64,000 bases of DNA from CALFCX01 sp964603025 (GTDB taxonomy: Bacteria > Margulisbacteria > WOR-1 > JAKLHX01). Below are positions 40,655-50,165 of this stretch, in pieces. The first letter of the stretch is position 1. The number at the start of each line of letters is the position of its first letter. Both the position numbers and the translations under genes were made by a program. Below the pieces are notes generated by a model. The model was given only the letters and a program-made list of their open reading frames with translations, was not told the origin of the DNA and made no database searches. The stretch spans positions 1 through 64,000 of the forward strand of contig CAZRTO010000001.1 in NCBI GenBank assembly GCA_964603025.1. Reading direction: 5' to 3'.

Positions 40655-41929
40655 TCAGAGGGCTTTCCTGCCAAAATAAGGTTTGAGTATCTCAAGGTCC
40701 TTAACCGCATCAGGCGGGATCAATAGTTTTTCCCCGGACCCGCGGAAAGAGACCTCCACCTTGCCTTCGGCAAGGGTTTTGCCCAGGACCACTTTTACCG
40801 GGATGCCTATCAGATCGATGTCCTTGAATTTGACGCCCGCCCGTTCATCCCTGTCATCCAAAAGGACCTCAAGCCCAGACCTCTCAAGCTCCTCATAAAG
40901 TTGACCGGCGGTCTTTGACTGTAGAGGATCGGACATGTTCACTGGCACGAGAGCGAGCTTGAAAGGGGCTATCTGTATAGGCCATATCATTCCGCTTTGA
41001 TCATGGTTCTGCTCTATGGCGGCCGAAGCCGTCCTGCCGACACCTATGCCGTAGCATCCCATGACGTAGGGTTTTCTGGTCCCGGTCTCGTCCAAATACT
41101 CCGCGGACATGGAAGAGGAATATTTTTCTCCGAGCTGGAATATGTGCCCCACCTCTATGCCGCGCTCAATCTTTAAGACGCCGCCGCTGCACTTGGGGCA
41201 GGAATTATCCGTTTCTATGCGCGAAAGCTCTTTGGAAACGGCGTACGGACAATCGGTACAGTAGACTATCTCATCCTCTCCGGTCTGTGCAGTCACCATA
41301 TATTCTTGTGAGAATCCTCCTCCTATGGCACCCGGATCAGCGTCCACCACCCGGTATTTAAGTCCGCAGCTGTCAAATATACGACTGTACGCCGCCGCCA
41401 TCTTTTCATAGCTCTTCTTCAACCCGGCTGAGTCCCGGTCAAAGCTGTAACAATCCTTCATAATGAACTCCCGGCCGCGCATCAGGCCGAATCTGGGCCT
41501 GATCTCATCCCTGAACTTGGTCTGTATCTGATACAGCATCAAAGGAAGCTCTTTGTACGATGAAACGTTGTTCCTCACCAGGTCGGTTATGACCTCTTCG
41601 TGCGTCGGCCCAAGGCAAAAGTCGCGTTCATGCCTGTCTTTCATCCTGAGGAGTTCCTTGCCGTAAACATCCCAGCGCCCGGTCTGTTTCCAAAGCTCGG
41701 CCGGCTGCACCGAAGGAAGAAGGACTTCCTGCGCGCCAGCCGCATCCATCTCCCTTCTTATTATGTTCTCGACGTTCCTTATCACCCTCCATCCGAGCGG
41801 AAGATAGGAGTAAATGCCCGCCGCCAGTTTTCGTATATATCCGCCGCGCAGCATCAGTTTATGGCTGATCACTTCGGCTTCGGAAGGATCATCCCTCAGT
41901 GTCGGGACAAGCAGTGCCGTCATTTTCAT
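40655..41929 (-). CDS. proS: Prolyl-tRNA synthetase lacking the INS editing domain
   Basis: 424 aa against about 570 for typical bacterial ProRS. Class II motifs are complete: LRGGYIRKLAAGIYSYLPLG, PTHEEVITDLVR, KFRDEIRPRFGLMRGREFIMKD, and GCYGIGVGRTASA, followed by the anticodon-binding domain. Between motifs 2 and 3, where bacterial enzymes carry the ~180-residue INS (YbaK-like) editing domain, the sequence runs directly from YCTDCPYAVSKELSR to CPKCSGG and RGIEVGHIFQLGEKYS. Cis-editing of Ala-tRNA-Pro should therefore be absent. Start by the GGAG eight bases before ATG. Confidence 0.95.
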   Translation of the reverse strand: MKMTALLVPTLRDDPSEAEVISHKLMLRGGYIRKLAAGIYSYLPLGWRVIRNVENIIRREMDAAGAQEVLLPSVQPAELWKQTGRWDVYGKELLRMKDRHERDFCLGPTHEEVITDLVRNNVSSYKELPLMLYQIQTKFRDEIRPRFGLMRGREFIMKDCYSFDRDSAGLKKSYEKMAAAYSRIFDSCGLKYRVVDADPGAIGGGFSQEYMVTAQTGEDEIVYCTDCPYAVSKELSRIETDNSCPKCSGGVLKIERGIEVGHIFQLGEKYSSSMSAEYLDETGTRKPYVMGCYGIGVGRTASAAIEQNHDQSGMIWPIQIAPFKLALVPVNMSDPLQSKTAGQLYEELERSGLEVLLDDRDERAGVKFKDIDLIGIPVKVVLGKTLAEGKVEVSFRGSGEKLLIPPDAVKDLEILKPYFGRKAL

Positions 41930-41945
41930 GGCAATTCTCCTGGTT

Positions 41946-43994
41946 CTACACGGGTATTTTTGAAAGGTCCGCGTATTGTTCAAAAAGGTCCCTTATCTGC
42001 GACAGAAGCGCCAGCCTGTTCCTCTTTAGGCCTGGGTCTTCGTGCATGACAAGGACCTTCTCAAAAAATACAGCCAGCGGCCCGGCGATCGGCGCCAGCT
42101 CTTTGAGGGCGGCGGCGTGTTCAAGCGCATCGGCTTTTGACCGGAAAGCGTCCTTAACGGACAAATAAGAGGCGTACAGCTTTTTTTCTTCGTCTTCAAC
42201 GAACATTGAAGGATCCGCAGGAGAAAGAGCTTCCCTGGGACAGATCCTCTTAACCCTGTCCGCGGATACGGCAACATCCCTGAGCCACCCCTGGGACAGC
42301 GCGTTCTTTATTTCAAAAGCCCTGCAATATGAGTCGGTAAATATATCGGCGCTGGCGAGCACGGATTCGGCTATCTCCCGCCCGGAGCCGTCGTTCTCGA
42401 GCACCGCCCTGAACCTCTGAAGGATGAAATCCGAGGCTTTTTCTCTGAGAGAAGGCTCTCCGCCGGACAGCTCGAAGGCCTTTTCCAGCACGCGTGAAAG
42501 AGAGAGCCTCATATTGCCGCCGAGCATGATGGCCACGATCCCCTGGGCGCTCCTTCTAAGCGCGTATGGATCCTCGGACCCGGTGGGAACTATGCCGGCA
42601 GAAAAACAGGAAGCTATCGTATCAAAACGGTCGCTGAGCCCCAGGATGGCCCCCTCAATGCTGACCGGAAGCTCATCCCCGGCGAATGCCGGAAGATACT
42701 GTTCCATCAATGCAAGGGCTACGGCGGGATCCTCTCCAGCGGCCAGAGCGTAGCAACGCCCCATGACTCCCGCGAGAGACGGAAATTCGCCGACAAGATG
42801 GGTCGCGAGGTCGAACTTGGCAAGCTCCGCGGCCTTTCGGGCCTTCATAGCAACGGATCCGTCAGCGCCAAGCTGATCCGCTATAAAACCGCACAGCTCC
42901 CTCATCCGGAGCGTCTTGTCCATCATTGTGCCGGCTTTTTCCAGGTATGTTATCTTTTTGGTCTTTTCAACATAATGGGATACAGGGTGCTTTAGGTCCT
43001 CATCATAGAAAAATTTCGCGTCAGCGAGCCTGGCGTTCACCACCTGCTCATACCCGGCCGATATTTCCCGGAAATCGCGGCCGTCGGCAATAATAAAGAA
43101 TGTATTGCTGCCCTGAACGGGAAAACATTTCTGCTGTTTTTTTATCACGGTCGATATGACCTCCTGAGGGATGGCTCCGCACAGCTCTCTTTTATACATG
43201 CCCTTGAGGACGCGCGGGTCCTCGACCAGGTCCGACACTTCGGCGATCAGCTCCGGATCGGGCGAGAGCCCTTTTTCCCCGTGATCCAGAGCGCCGGCTA
43301 TATTTTTCTCTATCATTTCTTTTCTTGTCCGGTTCTCGGCTATCACACCCAGACCTTTTAGGAATTTTTTATACTCCTCGACCGTTTTGCCACGGAATTT
43401 TGCCTTTTTGCCTTCCGATAACGCCCTGTGGGACGGGACATCCTCTCCGGAAACGATCCCCGCGGCCTCGCATGGGAGCGGTTTACCCCCGAAAAAAGCC
43501 GAGATGTAATGTATCGGTCTTATGAAAGAATGATCCCCCTTGCCCCATTTCATCGATATGGGCAGATACGCCGACGAGAGAAGCTCCGCGGCCGCGGTCT
43601 TTAGGACCTCCTCCGACGGGAGTCCTTTTTCATCTTTTATGGCGAAAACATATTCTACATTGTTCACTTTTTCAAGTATAAGTCCGTCCAAAGAGACCCC
43701 TTTGGACGCCGCAAAAGCCTGGGCCGTTTTTGTGGGGGTGCCATCCTTGGAAAAAGCCTTTTCCTTTGACGGGCCCTTTATCTTAAGCTGAGCATCCGGC
43801 TGCATTGCCGGAACATCCGTCGCGGAGATTATTATCCTGCGCATGGTGCCGAACACTTCTATACGCCCTGATGTAAGGCGCTTTTGTGCAAGCAGTTTTT
43901 CCGCTTTGGCGGCGAGATCCGAGAACATGGGCTGCAGGAACCTGGCGGGAATCTCTTCGGTGCCTATTTCAATTATAAGGTCCTTAAGCTGCAT
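41946..43994 (-). CDS. glyS: Glycyl-tRNA synthetase beta subunit
   Basis: 682 aa. N-terminus DLIIEIGTEEIPARFLQPM, WGKGDHSFIRPIHYI, an HD-like core and the C-terminal DALR anticodon-binding region. It pairs with an alpha subunit (GlyQ) that is not in this window; upstream here is the flagellar gene fliI. proS follows after 16 bp. Confidence 0.96.
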   Translation of the reverse strand: MQLKDLIIEIGTEEIPARFLQPMFSDLAAKAEKLLAQKRLTSGRIEVFGTMRRIIISATDVPAMQPDAQLKIKGPSKEKAFSKDGTPTKTAQAFAASKGVSLDGLILEKVNNVEYVFAIKDEKGLPSEEVLKTAAAELLSSAYLPISMKWGKGDHSFIRPIHYISAFFGGKPLPCEAAGIVSGEDVPSHRALSEGKKAKFRGKTVEEYKKFLKGLGVIAENRTRKEMIEKNIAGALDHGEKGLSPDPELIAEVSDLVEDPRVLKGMYKRELCGAIPQEVISTVIKKQQKCFPVQGSNTFFIIADGRDFREISAGYEQVVNARLADAKFFYDEDLKHPVSHYVEKTKKITYLEKAGTMMDKTLRMRELCGFIADQLGADGSVAMKARKAAELAKFDLATHLVGEFPSLAGVMGRCYALAAGEDPAVALALMEQYLPAFAGDELPVSIEGAILGLSDRFDTIASCFSAGIVPTGSEDPYALRRSAQGIVAIMLGGNMRLSLSRVLEKAFELSGGEPSLREKASDFILQRFRAVLENDGSGREIAESVLASADIFTDSYCRAFEIKNALSQGWLRDVAVSADRVKRICPREALSPADPSMFVEDEEKKLYASYLSVKDAFRSKADALEHAAALKELAPIAGPLAVFFEKVLVMHEDPGLKRNRLALLSQIRDLFEQYADLSKIPV

Positions 43995-44049
43995 CTTTTT
44001 GCTCCCAACAGAATATTATCACAATACGGAATGGCTTTTTTCGCCCTTA

Positions 44050-45393
44050 TCAGTAAAATATGGACATAAGCTGGTCGAGCATATCCTCAAAGCCCACTTT
44101 TTCATAAGTGCCCTGCTTCAGGAAGTCGTTAACGGCGTCGATCTTTGCGATAGCTTCGTCTATTTTGGGGTTGCTTCCTTTTACATAAGCCCCTATGTTT
44201 ATCAGGTCTTCCGCTTCGGAATATCTGGCCAGGACTTCCCTTAATTTGCCGGCCGCTTCTTTGTGTTCGTCAGAAACAAGGTTGGACATTATCCTGCTTA
44301 CGCTCGGCAAGATGTCTATCGACGGGTAATGGTTCTTTGCGGCAAGGGCCCTGGAAAGTATGATGTGCCCGTCGAGTATGCTTCTAGACTGATCGGCGAT
44401 CGGCTCGTTGAAATCGTCCCCTTCCACTAGTATCGTATAAAAAGCCGTTATGGATCCTTTTTCGGAAGTACCGGACCGCTCCATCAGTTTTGGGAGCATC
44501 GCAAATACCGACGGGGTATATCCTCTGGTCGTCGGCGGCTCTCCCGAAGCAAGCCCCACGTCCCTTTGGGCGTAAGCGAACCTTGTCGTTGAATCCATCA
44601 TAAAGATGACCTTCATGCCCTGGTCCCTGAAGTACTCCGCGATAGCCGTGGCTACAAAGGAAGCCTTTAACCTGATAAGAGGAGGCTGGTCCGAAGTGGC
44701 CACCACCACCACGGATTTTTGCAACCCTTCCTCTCCTAGAGACTCTTCGATAAAATCCCTCACTTCCCTGCCCCGCTCTCCGATGAGCGCGATAACGTTA
44801 ACATCAGCCTCAGCGTTCCTTGCGATCATGCCCATTAGGGTGGATTTGCCGACGCCTGAACCTGCGAATATCCCCATTCGCTGCCCGCGGCCTATGGTGA
44901 GCAATCCGTCTATGGCGCGGACGCCTACCCTCAGGATCTCGGTTACTCTGGGACGCTTCACGGGATCCGGAGGGTCCGCATCCATGGGACGCTCTTCTTC
45001 CGACAAAAGAGGTCCCTTGTCATCTATTGGTTGGCCAAGACCGTTAAGTACTCGCCCAAGCACCTGCTGGCCTACTTTTACTTTCAGGGGATGCCCGGCG
45101 GCAAGCACTTCCGAACCCGGGGATATTCCGGCGGTGGTACCCAAAGGCATGAGCAGAACGCGGCCTTCTTTAAAACCTACGACCTCCGCATAGGTCTGAG
45201 ATTTTCCCTTTTCCACGCTGATAACACAGAGGTCGCCGATGGACACTCCCTGCACCTGCGCCTCGAGTATAAGACCGACCACCTGAATGACCTTGCCTAT
45301 GACCCTGACCGAATCAGCCTGTTCTACCGCGCGGTGGTACTTCTCAAAGTCTATCGTAAATTCTTCGCTGGGAGCGGTTTCAGTCTGAATCAC
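44050..45393 (-). CDS. fliI: Flagellum-specific ATPase FliI
   Basis: 447 aa. An F1-beta-like ATPase with GIFAGSGVGKSTLMGMIAR (Walker A), VIALIGERGREVRDFIE and the Walker B IFMMDSTTRFAYAQRDV. The type III signature region GEPPTTRGYTPSVFAMLPKL follows. It unfolds export substrates. It starts at a GTG inside fliH (14-nt overlap) and is the last flagellar gene of the run; the usual fliJ does not follow. Confidence 0.97.
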   Translation of the reverse strand: MIQTETAPSEEFTIDFEKYHRAVEQADSVRVIGKVIQVVGLILEAQVQGVSIGDLCVISVEKGKSQTYAEVVGFKEGRVLLMPLGTTAGISPGSEVLAAGHPLKVKVGQQVLGRVLNGLGQPIDDKGPLLSEEERPMDADPPDPVKRPRVTEILRVGVRAIDGLLTIGRGQRMGIFAGSGVGKSTLMGMIARNAEADVNVIALIGERGREVRDFIEESLGEEGLQKSVVVVATSDQPPLIRLKASFVATAIAEYFRDQGMKVIFMMDSTTRFAYAQRDVGLASGEPPTTRGYTPSVFAMLPKLMERSGTSEKGSITAFYTILVEGDDFNEPIADQSRSILDGHIILSRALAAKNHYPSIDILPSVSRIMSNLVSDEHKEAAGKLREVLARYSEAEDLINIGAYVKGSNPKIDEAIAKIDAVNDFLKQGTYEKVGFEDMLDQLMSIFY

Positions 45394-46147
45394 TGTCCTG
45401 CGCCTTCCCTATGGCCTGTTCGATAAGAGAAAGTTTTGTCGATATTCTGGCATCAACAAAGCCCAGATTTGTCTCTATTACGCATCCCCCCGGGTCCACC
45501 TGGCTGTCTTCCAATATGGAGAGGTTCTTTACTCCGTCAACTATCCCCGCGAGCCTGTCTTTGTAGTCCTTGATGGAATCAATGTCGTCTCGGTTGACCT
45601 TTACGATGACGGTCTCCCTGTCACTTACCCTGTTTATAGCCTCGGCTACGATATTCATCACGACCTCTTTATTGGTGGACACTTCCGTCCTTATGATCTG
45701 TTCCGCTATTTTGAGGGCTAGTCTTGCTATCTCATTTTCGGAATCTTTTACGATCTTCTTCCTTTGCTTTATCGCGTCGTTCAGCGTCTCCATTGCCTGG
45801 TTTATTATGTCCGATATCTGCGACTGCCCTTCTCTCCTGCCTTCTTCCAGGCCTTCCTCCCTGGCAGATGCTCTGAGCGCTTCCGCTTCCGCCTGGGCGT
45901 TGGATATTATATCCTGAGACTCGGATTGCGCCTGTTCTATTATCTTTGAGGCTTTTTCGTACGAGGACTCGACCATATCTTCACCGCCGGACACGTCCTC
46001 CATGAGGCTGTCCTGATCGGGCTGAACAATATCGTCTGCCGGCACGTCCTCCTGCTGTACATAGGAAACGGCCTGCGGCCTAGGAGAAGCATGCCCTACG
46101 TCAAGGTAGCCTTTCTCGATTATCTTGCTTTTCTTTATCAGTGCCAT
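45380..46147 (-). CDS. fliH: Flagellar assembly protein FliH
   Basis: 255 aa. N-terminal disordered region, a long charged coiled coil (about 65-150: SYEKASKIIEQAQSESQDII, EGRREGQSQISDIIN) and a C-terminal V-ATPase-E-like domain ending GGCVIETNLGFVDARISTKL. It regulates FliI. It is located between the fliG-like gene and fliI, its normal place. Confidence 0.93.
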   Translation of the reverse strand: MALIKKSKIIEKGYLDVGHASPRPQAVSYVQQEDVPADDIVQPDQDSLMEDVSGGEDMVESSYEKASKIIEQAQSESQDIISNAQAEAEALRASAREEGLEEGRREGQSQISDIINQAMETLNDAIKQRKKIVKDSENEIARLALKIAEQIIRTEVSTNKEVVMNIVAEAINRVSDRETVIVKVNRDDIDSIKDYKDRLAGIVDGVKNLSILEDSQVDPGGCVIETNLGFVDARISTKLSLIEQAIGKAQDSDSD

Positions 46148-46149
46148 TA

Positions 46150-46692
46150 TCAGTTCAAAGCCATCCTTTCAAGCCTTCCGGAAAGTATCTTCACCACGGA
46201 CTCTTTAACCTGCTCCCGGACCGGAGGGTTCTTGAGGGACTTGAGCATCCTCTCAAGATCGGACCTTCTTTCGGTCATAAAAGACAGGACTTCCTTGCGC
46301 TGCACTTCAGGCAACACGGAAAGCACGAAAGCTACCACCCAGACCCTTTCCGCCGAAAGGGCAGCGGCTATTTTTCTGGGCTGCGAATAAAAAAGTATGT
46401 CATACGGGCTCCTCGGTGATTCCTGGACGGGAGCCTTATCCTGTGCGCCGGTCGGAGTATACGGTTTTTTCTCGGCGACCGGAGCGGCCTTTGCCGAAGG
46501 AAGCGTCATGAAGCCGGAAAATTCCTCAAGCACCGAGCTGATCAGCTCCGGGGACGGGGCCGGAAGATTGTTCATGCCTGATGTTATCGCATCGGACAGA
46601 TCCTCCGGAAGGAACTTGAGTATCTCCGACGAGATCTCCGTTCCTAACAAAGAGAGAAGTATAGTGGCTTTTTGTCTTCCGGTGAGAACCAT
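46150..46692 (-). CDS. FliG-like protein lacking the C-terminal torque domain
   Basis: 180 aa, in the fliG position between fliF and fliH, but only about half the ~335 aa of FliG. Residues 1-60 (LTGRQKATILLSLLGTEISS, EFSGFM) match FliG_N, which binds FliF. After a Pro/Ala/Lys linker, residues 100-180 (SPYDILFYSQPRKIAAALSA, VLSVLPEVQRKEVLSFM) resemble the ARM-like middle domain. The FliG_C domain with the charged torque helix is absent, and the next gene starts 3 bp later, so it is not a frameshift. Start overlaps the fliF stop (TAATG). Confidence 0.78.
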   Translation of the reverse strand: MVLTGRQKATILLSLLGTEISSEILKFLPEDLSDAITSGMNNLPAPSPELISSVLEEFSGFMTLPSAKAAPVAEKKPYTPTGAQDKAPVQESPRSPYDILFYSQPRKIAAALSAERVWVVAFVLSVLPEVQRKEVLSFMTERRSDLERMLKSLKNPPVREQVKESVVKILSGRLERMALN

Positions 46693-48239
46693 TACTGCTT
46701 ATTCTCCTCTTCTTCCGTCAGCCATTTTTCTATGAGTTTGGCCACCTTTTCCGGGGACCTGGCGACGGTGTTCCTTACCTGGTCAACCGCCGACGGTGCC
46801 GCAGCCCCTCTGGAAAGAGGGACCGTTTTTCCGGGAACAGGACGATTTGGTTTTTTCTTGCCTCTCCTGCGGATGATCCTTCCGAGTATCAACAGCAACA
46901 GGAATCCTCCGCCTCCCCACAACACTGCGGGATTGGCCTGCCGCAAGGCCGAAACTATCATAACGACCGGTCCTGCGGTATCCGACACAACAGCCTCCTC
47001 GGTAGATGAGGGTTCGGGGGTCGAGATCGCTCCTCCTATGGTTTCCGGTCTCGCTGCCGTCGCATAATGGAACGGCACCTGCCTTATAACTATTCTGTCC
47101 CCCCTAAGGCTGTTATATGGGAGTGCCGAAGCCACCATATCCGACGTGGTCTTTTTTAGCTGTTCGGTCAGGTTAAAACGGTTGTCAACAAGGATTATCA
47201 CCGTCATCTTGGTAATGCTCTCGTTGAAAAGCTCTATTTCGGTCTTCTTTGTATCGGCAGGCCGTTTCTTCCTTCCGGGCGCTTCATAGTCCTCGATATC
47301 CAGGCTCACCTTTACCAATATGCTGTTCGGCGGATAGAACCTGTTCACTATTGTCTGCGCCTTGGAAGAAAGAGTGTTCTCCATTTCTTCTTTTGCCTTC
47401 AAAGCCGCCAGGGCTTTTTCCTCCGGTGTTTTCGGGAGCATCTTTTCCGTGCTCACGGTCTCGACCTCTTTGGTCGGGAGCTGAGCTTCTGGCTGTTCCG
47501 GCATTTTTGCCGGCTTTATCACGTCGAACCTGTCCTCTTTTTCCTGCGGAAATATGGGAGGAACTGAAGCGGCCTCCGGCGTAACGGCCTCCGGGCCTGT
47601 GAGTATGTTGCCGTAAATATCTACTATGCTCACGTTCTCGGGCCTGAGGTTCTCGACGCTGTGGGACACAAGACGCACGATACCGTTCACCTGTTCCCTG
47701 GAAAGCCTTCTCCCGACCTTGAGCTGAAGGAGGACCGAAGCGGTTACTGGGACCTGGGTCACCTCAAAAAGAGTGGTCTGAGGCATCACTATCTGAACCC
47801 GGGCATCCTGCACAGCATCTATCTTCTTTATAGTTCGGGCCAGCTCTCCTGATATCGCCCTGACAAGCTGTATGCGTCTGTCAAAATCCGTCGTCCCTAA
47901 CCGTGATTCATTGAAGATCTCCCAGCCTACAGAGCCCCCTACCGGAAGGTTTTTCTGCGCAAGCCCCAGCCTGGCTTCGTCAGCTTTGTCCTTGGGAACA
48001 GCGACCGATGTGCCGCCATCCTTTATCTGATACGGGATCTTTTGCTCTTTCAGCTGGGCCACAACATCCGCGGAATCTTTCAGTTCAAGATTGGAATATA
48101 TCACCACATAACCGGAATAAGGGTCCCTGACGCCGCACGACCTTAAGAAGCCCAGCACAAATACAAGCGCGATAACGACGACAACGGACGCCATTATCAA
48201 CAGCCGTCTGGCTTCAGATCCCGCTACCGCTGATCCCAT
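46692..48239 (-). CDS. fliF: Flagellar MS-ring protein FliF
   Basis: 515 aa. Membrane helices at about 12-31 and 425-440 flank the periplasmic ring-building domains (YVVIYSNLELKDSADVVAQL, GWEIFNESRLGTTDFDRRIQ). The C-terminal cytoplasmic tail VARSPEKVAKLIEKWLTEEE is the FliG-binding motif and is intact, so the short FliG-like protein next door should still dock. Confidence 0.96.
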   Translation of the reverse strand: MGSAVAGSEARRLLIMASVVVVIALVFVLGFLRSCGVRDPYSGYVVIYSNLELKDSADVVAQLKEQKIPYQIKDGGTSVAVPKDKADEARLGLAQKNLPVGGSVGWEIFNESRLGTTDFDRRIQLVRAISGELARTIKKIDAVQDARVQIVMPQTTLFEVTQVPVTASVLLQLKVGRRLSREQVNGIVRLVSHSVENLRPENVSIVDIYGNILTGPEAVTPEAASVPPIFPQEKEDRFDVIKPAKMPEQPEAQLPTKEVETVSTEKMLPKTPEEKALAALKAKEEMENTLSSKAQTIVNRFYPPNSILVKVSLDIEDYEAPGRKKRPADTKKTEIELFNESITKMTVIILVDNRFNLTEQLKKTTSDMVASALPYNSLRGDRIVIRQVPFHYATAARPETIGGAISTPEPSSTEEAVVSDTAGPVVMIVSALRQANPAVLWGGGGFLLLLILGRIIRRRGKKKPNRPVPGKTVPLSRGAAAPSAVDQVRNTVARSPEKVAKLIEKWLTEEEENKQ

Positions 48240-48264
48240 TCATCACTCTCCCTTTTTACCAGCA

Positions 48265-48615
48265 TTATATCTGCATCTGGGTCATTTCTTTGAAAGTGTT
48301 CACCGCGGAGGTCACTACCGCCACGGCAAGCTGCACGGAAAGGTTCATTTTGGAGGTCGCGATCATCACATCGGAAAGCTCCGCCTTGCCTTCAACGAAC
48401 TGCTGTATCAGCATATTTGTATCGTGTTCCATCCTGCTCACGCCTTCCAGTGAATCAACGGCCTTCTGGAGCACATCGTCAAACGTGCGTATCTGCCTGA
48501 ACTCTTCTCCGGCAGGCGGCTGCTGGGGTACCGATACGGGAGCTGGCAGCGTTTCTCCTGGCCCGAGTATCTGGGCCAGCAGGTTCGGGTCTATCCGTCC
48601 TATGGATTCAACCAT
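48265..48615 (-). CDS. fliE: Flagellar hook-basal body protein FliE
   Basis: 116 aa. The helical C-terminal part (FDDVLQKAVDSLEGVSRMEH, ELSDVMIATSKMNLSVQLAV, FKEMTQMQI) is the FliE pattern; the N-terminus is a Pro-rich lead. It links the MS ring to the rod. Between flgC and fliF, the standard order. Confidence 0.95.
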   Translation of the reverse strand: MVESIGRIDPNLLAQILGPGETLPAPVSVPQQPPAGEEFRQIRTFDDVLQKAVDSLEGVSRMEHDTNMLIQQFVEGKAELSDVMIATSKMNLSVQLAVAVVTSAVNTFKEMTQMQI

Positions 48616-48639
48616 TGATCCCTCCTCATCTTACCGCGC

Positions 48640-49083
48640 TTACTGTATCTGAAGCGTATCGTTCCCCATTTTTTTCGTAGCATTAAGAACGGCTATATTC
48701 GCTTCGTAAAGCTTGCTGGAATAGACCATATCGGCCATCTCCGTCGGAAGCGAAACGTTAGGCAGCGTGACATAGCCGTTCTCATCCGCATCGGGATGTC
48801 CTGGATTGAATACCTTGGGCATAGGGGCGGAATAATCGTCCACAGCTCTTGCCGTCACGCCACCTGACACCGGTCTGTCGGCCCGTCCCTGAGCCCTGTC
48901 AAGCACAGAGGAAAAAGATTCCATCGGGGTCTCGGAATATACGACCGTTTTTTTCACGTACGGCGTCCCGTCCGAGGTCCTTGTTGTGTTTATATTGGCA
49001 ATATTGCTGGCTATGACCTCCATATGCAGGCGCTGGGCCTGTATGGCCGATGCCGATATATCGAACGCATTACGTAGGCTCAC
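48640..49083 (-). CDS. flgC: Flagellar basal-body rod protein FlgC
   Basis: 147 aa. FDISASAIQAQRLHMEVIASNIANINTTRT is the rod-protein N-terminus, and the C-terminal MADMVYSSKLYEANIAVLNATK closes the coiled-coil. Next to flgB with a 3-bp gap. Confidence 0.96.
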   Translation of the reverse strand: MSLRNAFDISASAIQAQRLHMEVIASNIANINTTRTSDGTPYVKKTVVYSETPMESFSSVLDRAQGRADRPVSGGVTARAVDDYSAPMPKVFNPGHPDADENGYVTLPNVSLPTEMADMVYSSKLYEANIAVLNATKKMGNDTLQIQ

Positions 49084-49086
49084 CCG

Positions 49087-49389
49087 TTATTTCCTCCCCT
49101 GTGAGATAACGGTCCTTAATATCGCGAGTTTTGAGGACATGAGCTTTAGATATGCGGCATGCCGGCCGCTGTTCTTTGCCTGTTCCGCCATTTCTTCTTC
49201 AAGATTGACCCCCGGAGACTCCCTGCGTTCAACGGCCCTTCCCAGCACTTTATCGAACTTCTGGGGAACATAGCCGGGAGTGTTGGCGTTAGCGATATTA
49301 TGCGCTATTATCTCGTGGGTCTTGGTGGCCGCCGTGATCCCTTTCTCAAGAGAAGTCATTGTAGGATCAAAAATGCCGTCAACCATCAA
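49087..49389 (-). CDS. flgB: Flagellar basal-body rod protein FlgB
   Basis: 100 aa, on the short side for FlgB (about 130). THEIIAHNIANANTPGYVPQKF is the family N-terminus, and the C-terminal helix LKLMSSKLAILRTVIS is present. The central part is shortened. First of the flgB-flgC-fliE rod block, 16 bp after fliA. Confidence 0.95.
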   Translation of the reverse strand: MMVDGIFDPTMTSLEKGITAATKTHEIIAHNIANANTPGYVPQKFDKVLGRAVERRESPGVNLEEEMAEQAKNSGRHAAYLKLMSSKLAILRTVISQGRK

Positions 49390-49405
49390 ATGCTCCTGCC
49401 TTCCT

Positions 49406-50164
49406 TTACTTCAGCTTTTCTTTGAGATGCGTGATCGCCCTGGATATAAGACGGTTCACCTTGCTGCGGGAAAGCTTAAGCTCCGCGGCGATCTCTTTCT
49501 GGCTCACGCTTTTCCGGAAGAACATTTCAAGCGCGGTCCTCTCAAGCTTCGGCAGCTCTTTTATCTCTCTGTTGAGCCTTTCCTGCAGTTCCGAAGCTTC
49601 GGAATCCTCTACCTGGGTCCTTTCCCCGGATACCTGAACTTCAGTATTCTCTGTAAGCTGTTCCAGGGAGACAAGATACATCAGCGCAGAAGCCGATACT
49701 ATCTTTTGTATCTTTGACACGGCGGACTTGAATTCGCCTTCGCTGAGCTTTTTCTTTTCCAGCATCTTAGCGTCCTTTTTGGACATTCCGGACTGCTCTT
49801 TGCCTTTCAGGACCGCGGAATAACCTTTTTTAGCCAGATCGCGCACCATGACCTGTATCCTGTAAGGCACCGGATTATAGCATTTGAGTCCGTCGAGTAT
49901 CTCTCCTCTTACGCGGTACGAGGCATAAGTCTCGAATTTTACGCCCCTTTTAGGATCAAAATTATCCCAGGCTTTCATCAGCCCCACCATGCCGTCGCTC
50001 ACGAGATCGTTATAATCTATGTTGGGCGGAAGTCCCTTGCCGGAGATCATGGAAGCTATGGAATGCACCAGGGGCATATATGCCTCCATTGCCACAGGAG
50101 GCCTGAAAGTCGTCTGCTGGGCCGCCGTTTTTTTGTTCTTTTTGGCTATCTTCATCGCTGACAT
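49406..50164 (-). CDS. fliA: FliA/WhiG-type sigma-28 factor
   Basis: 252 aa. Sigma-70 regions 2 (NIDYNDLVSDGMVGLMKAWD, FETYASYRVRGEILDGLK), 3 (VSKIQKIVSASALMYLVSLE) and 4 (LEMFFRKSVSQKEIAAELKL, SKVNRLISRAITHLK) without region 1.1. Size and location inside the flagellar operon point to the flagellar sigma factor. A candidate target promoter is at 22205-22231. Confidence 0.92.
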   Translation of the reverse strand: MSAMKIAKKNKKTAAQQTTFRPPVAMEAYMPLVHSIASMISGKGLPPNIDYNDLVSDGMVGLMKAWDNFDPKRGVKFETYASYRVRGEILDGLKCYNPVPYRIQVMVRDLAKKGYSAVLKGKEQSGMSKKDAKMLEKKKLSEGEFKSAVSKIQKIVSASALMYLVSLEQLTENTEVQVSGERTQVEDSEASELQERLNREIKELPKLERTALEMFFRKSVSQKEIAAELKLSRSKVNRLISRAITHLKEKLK

Positions 50165-50165
50165 A

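Noticed and set aside
46150..46692. Frameshift or truncation artefact of a full fliG
   Set aside because: The next gene, fliH, starts 3 bp after the stop, and no FliG_C-like sequence is found in any frame nearby.
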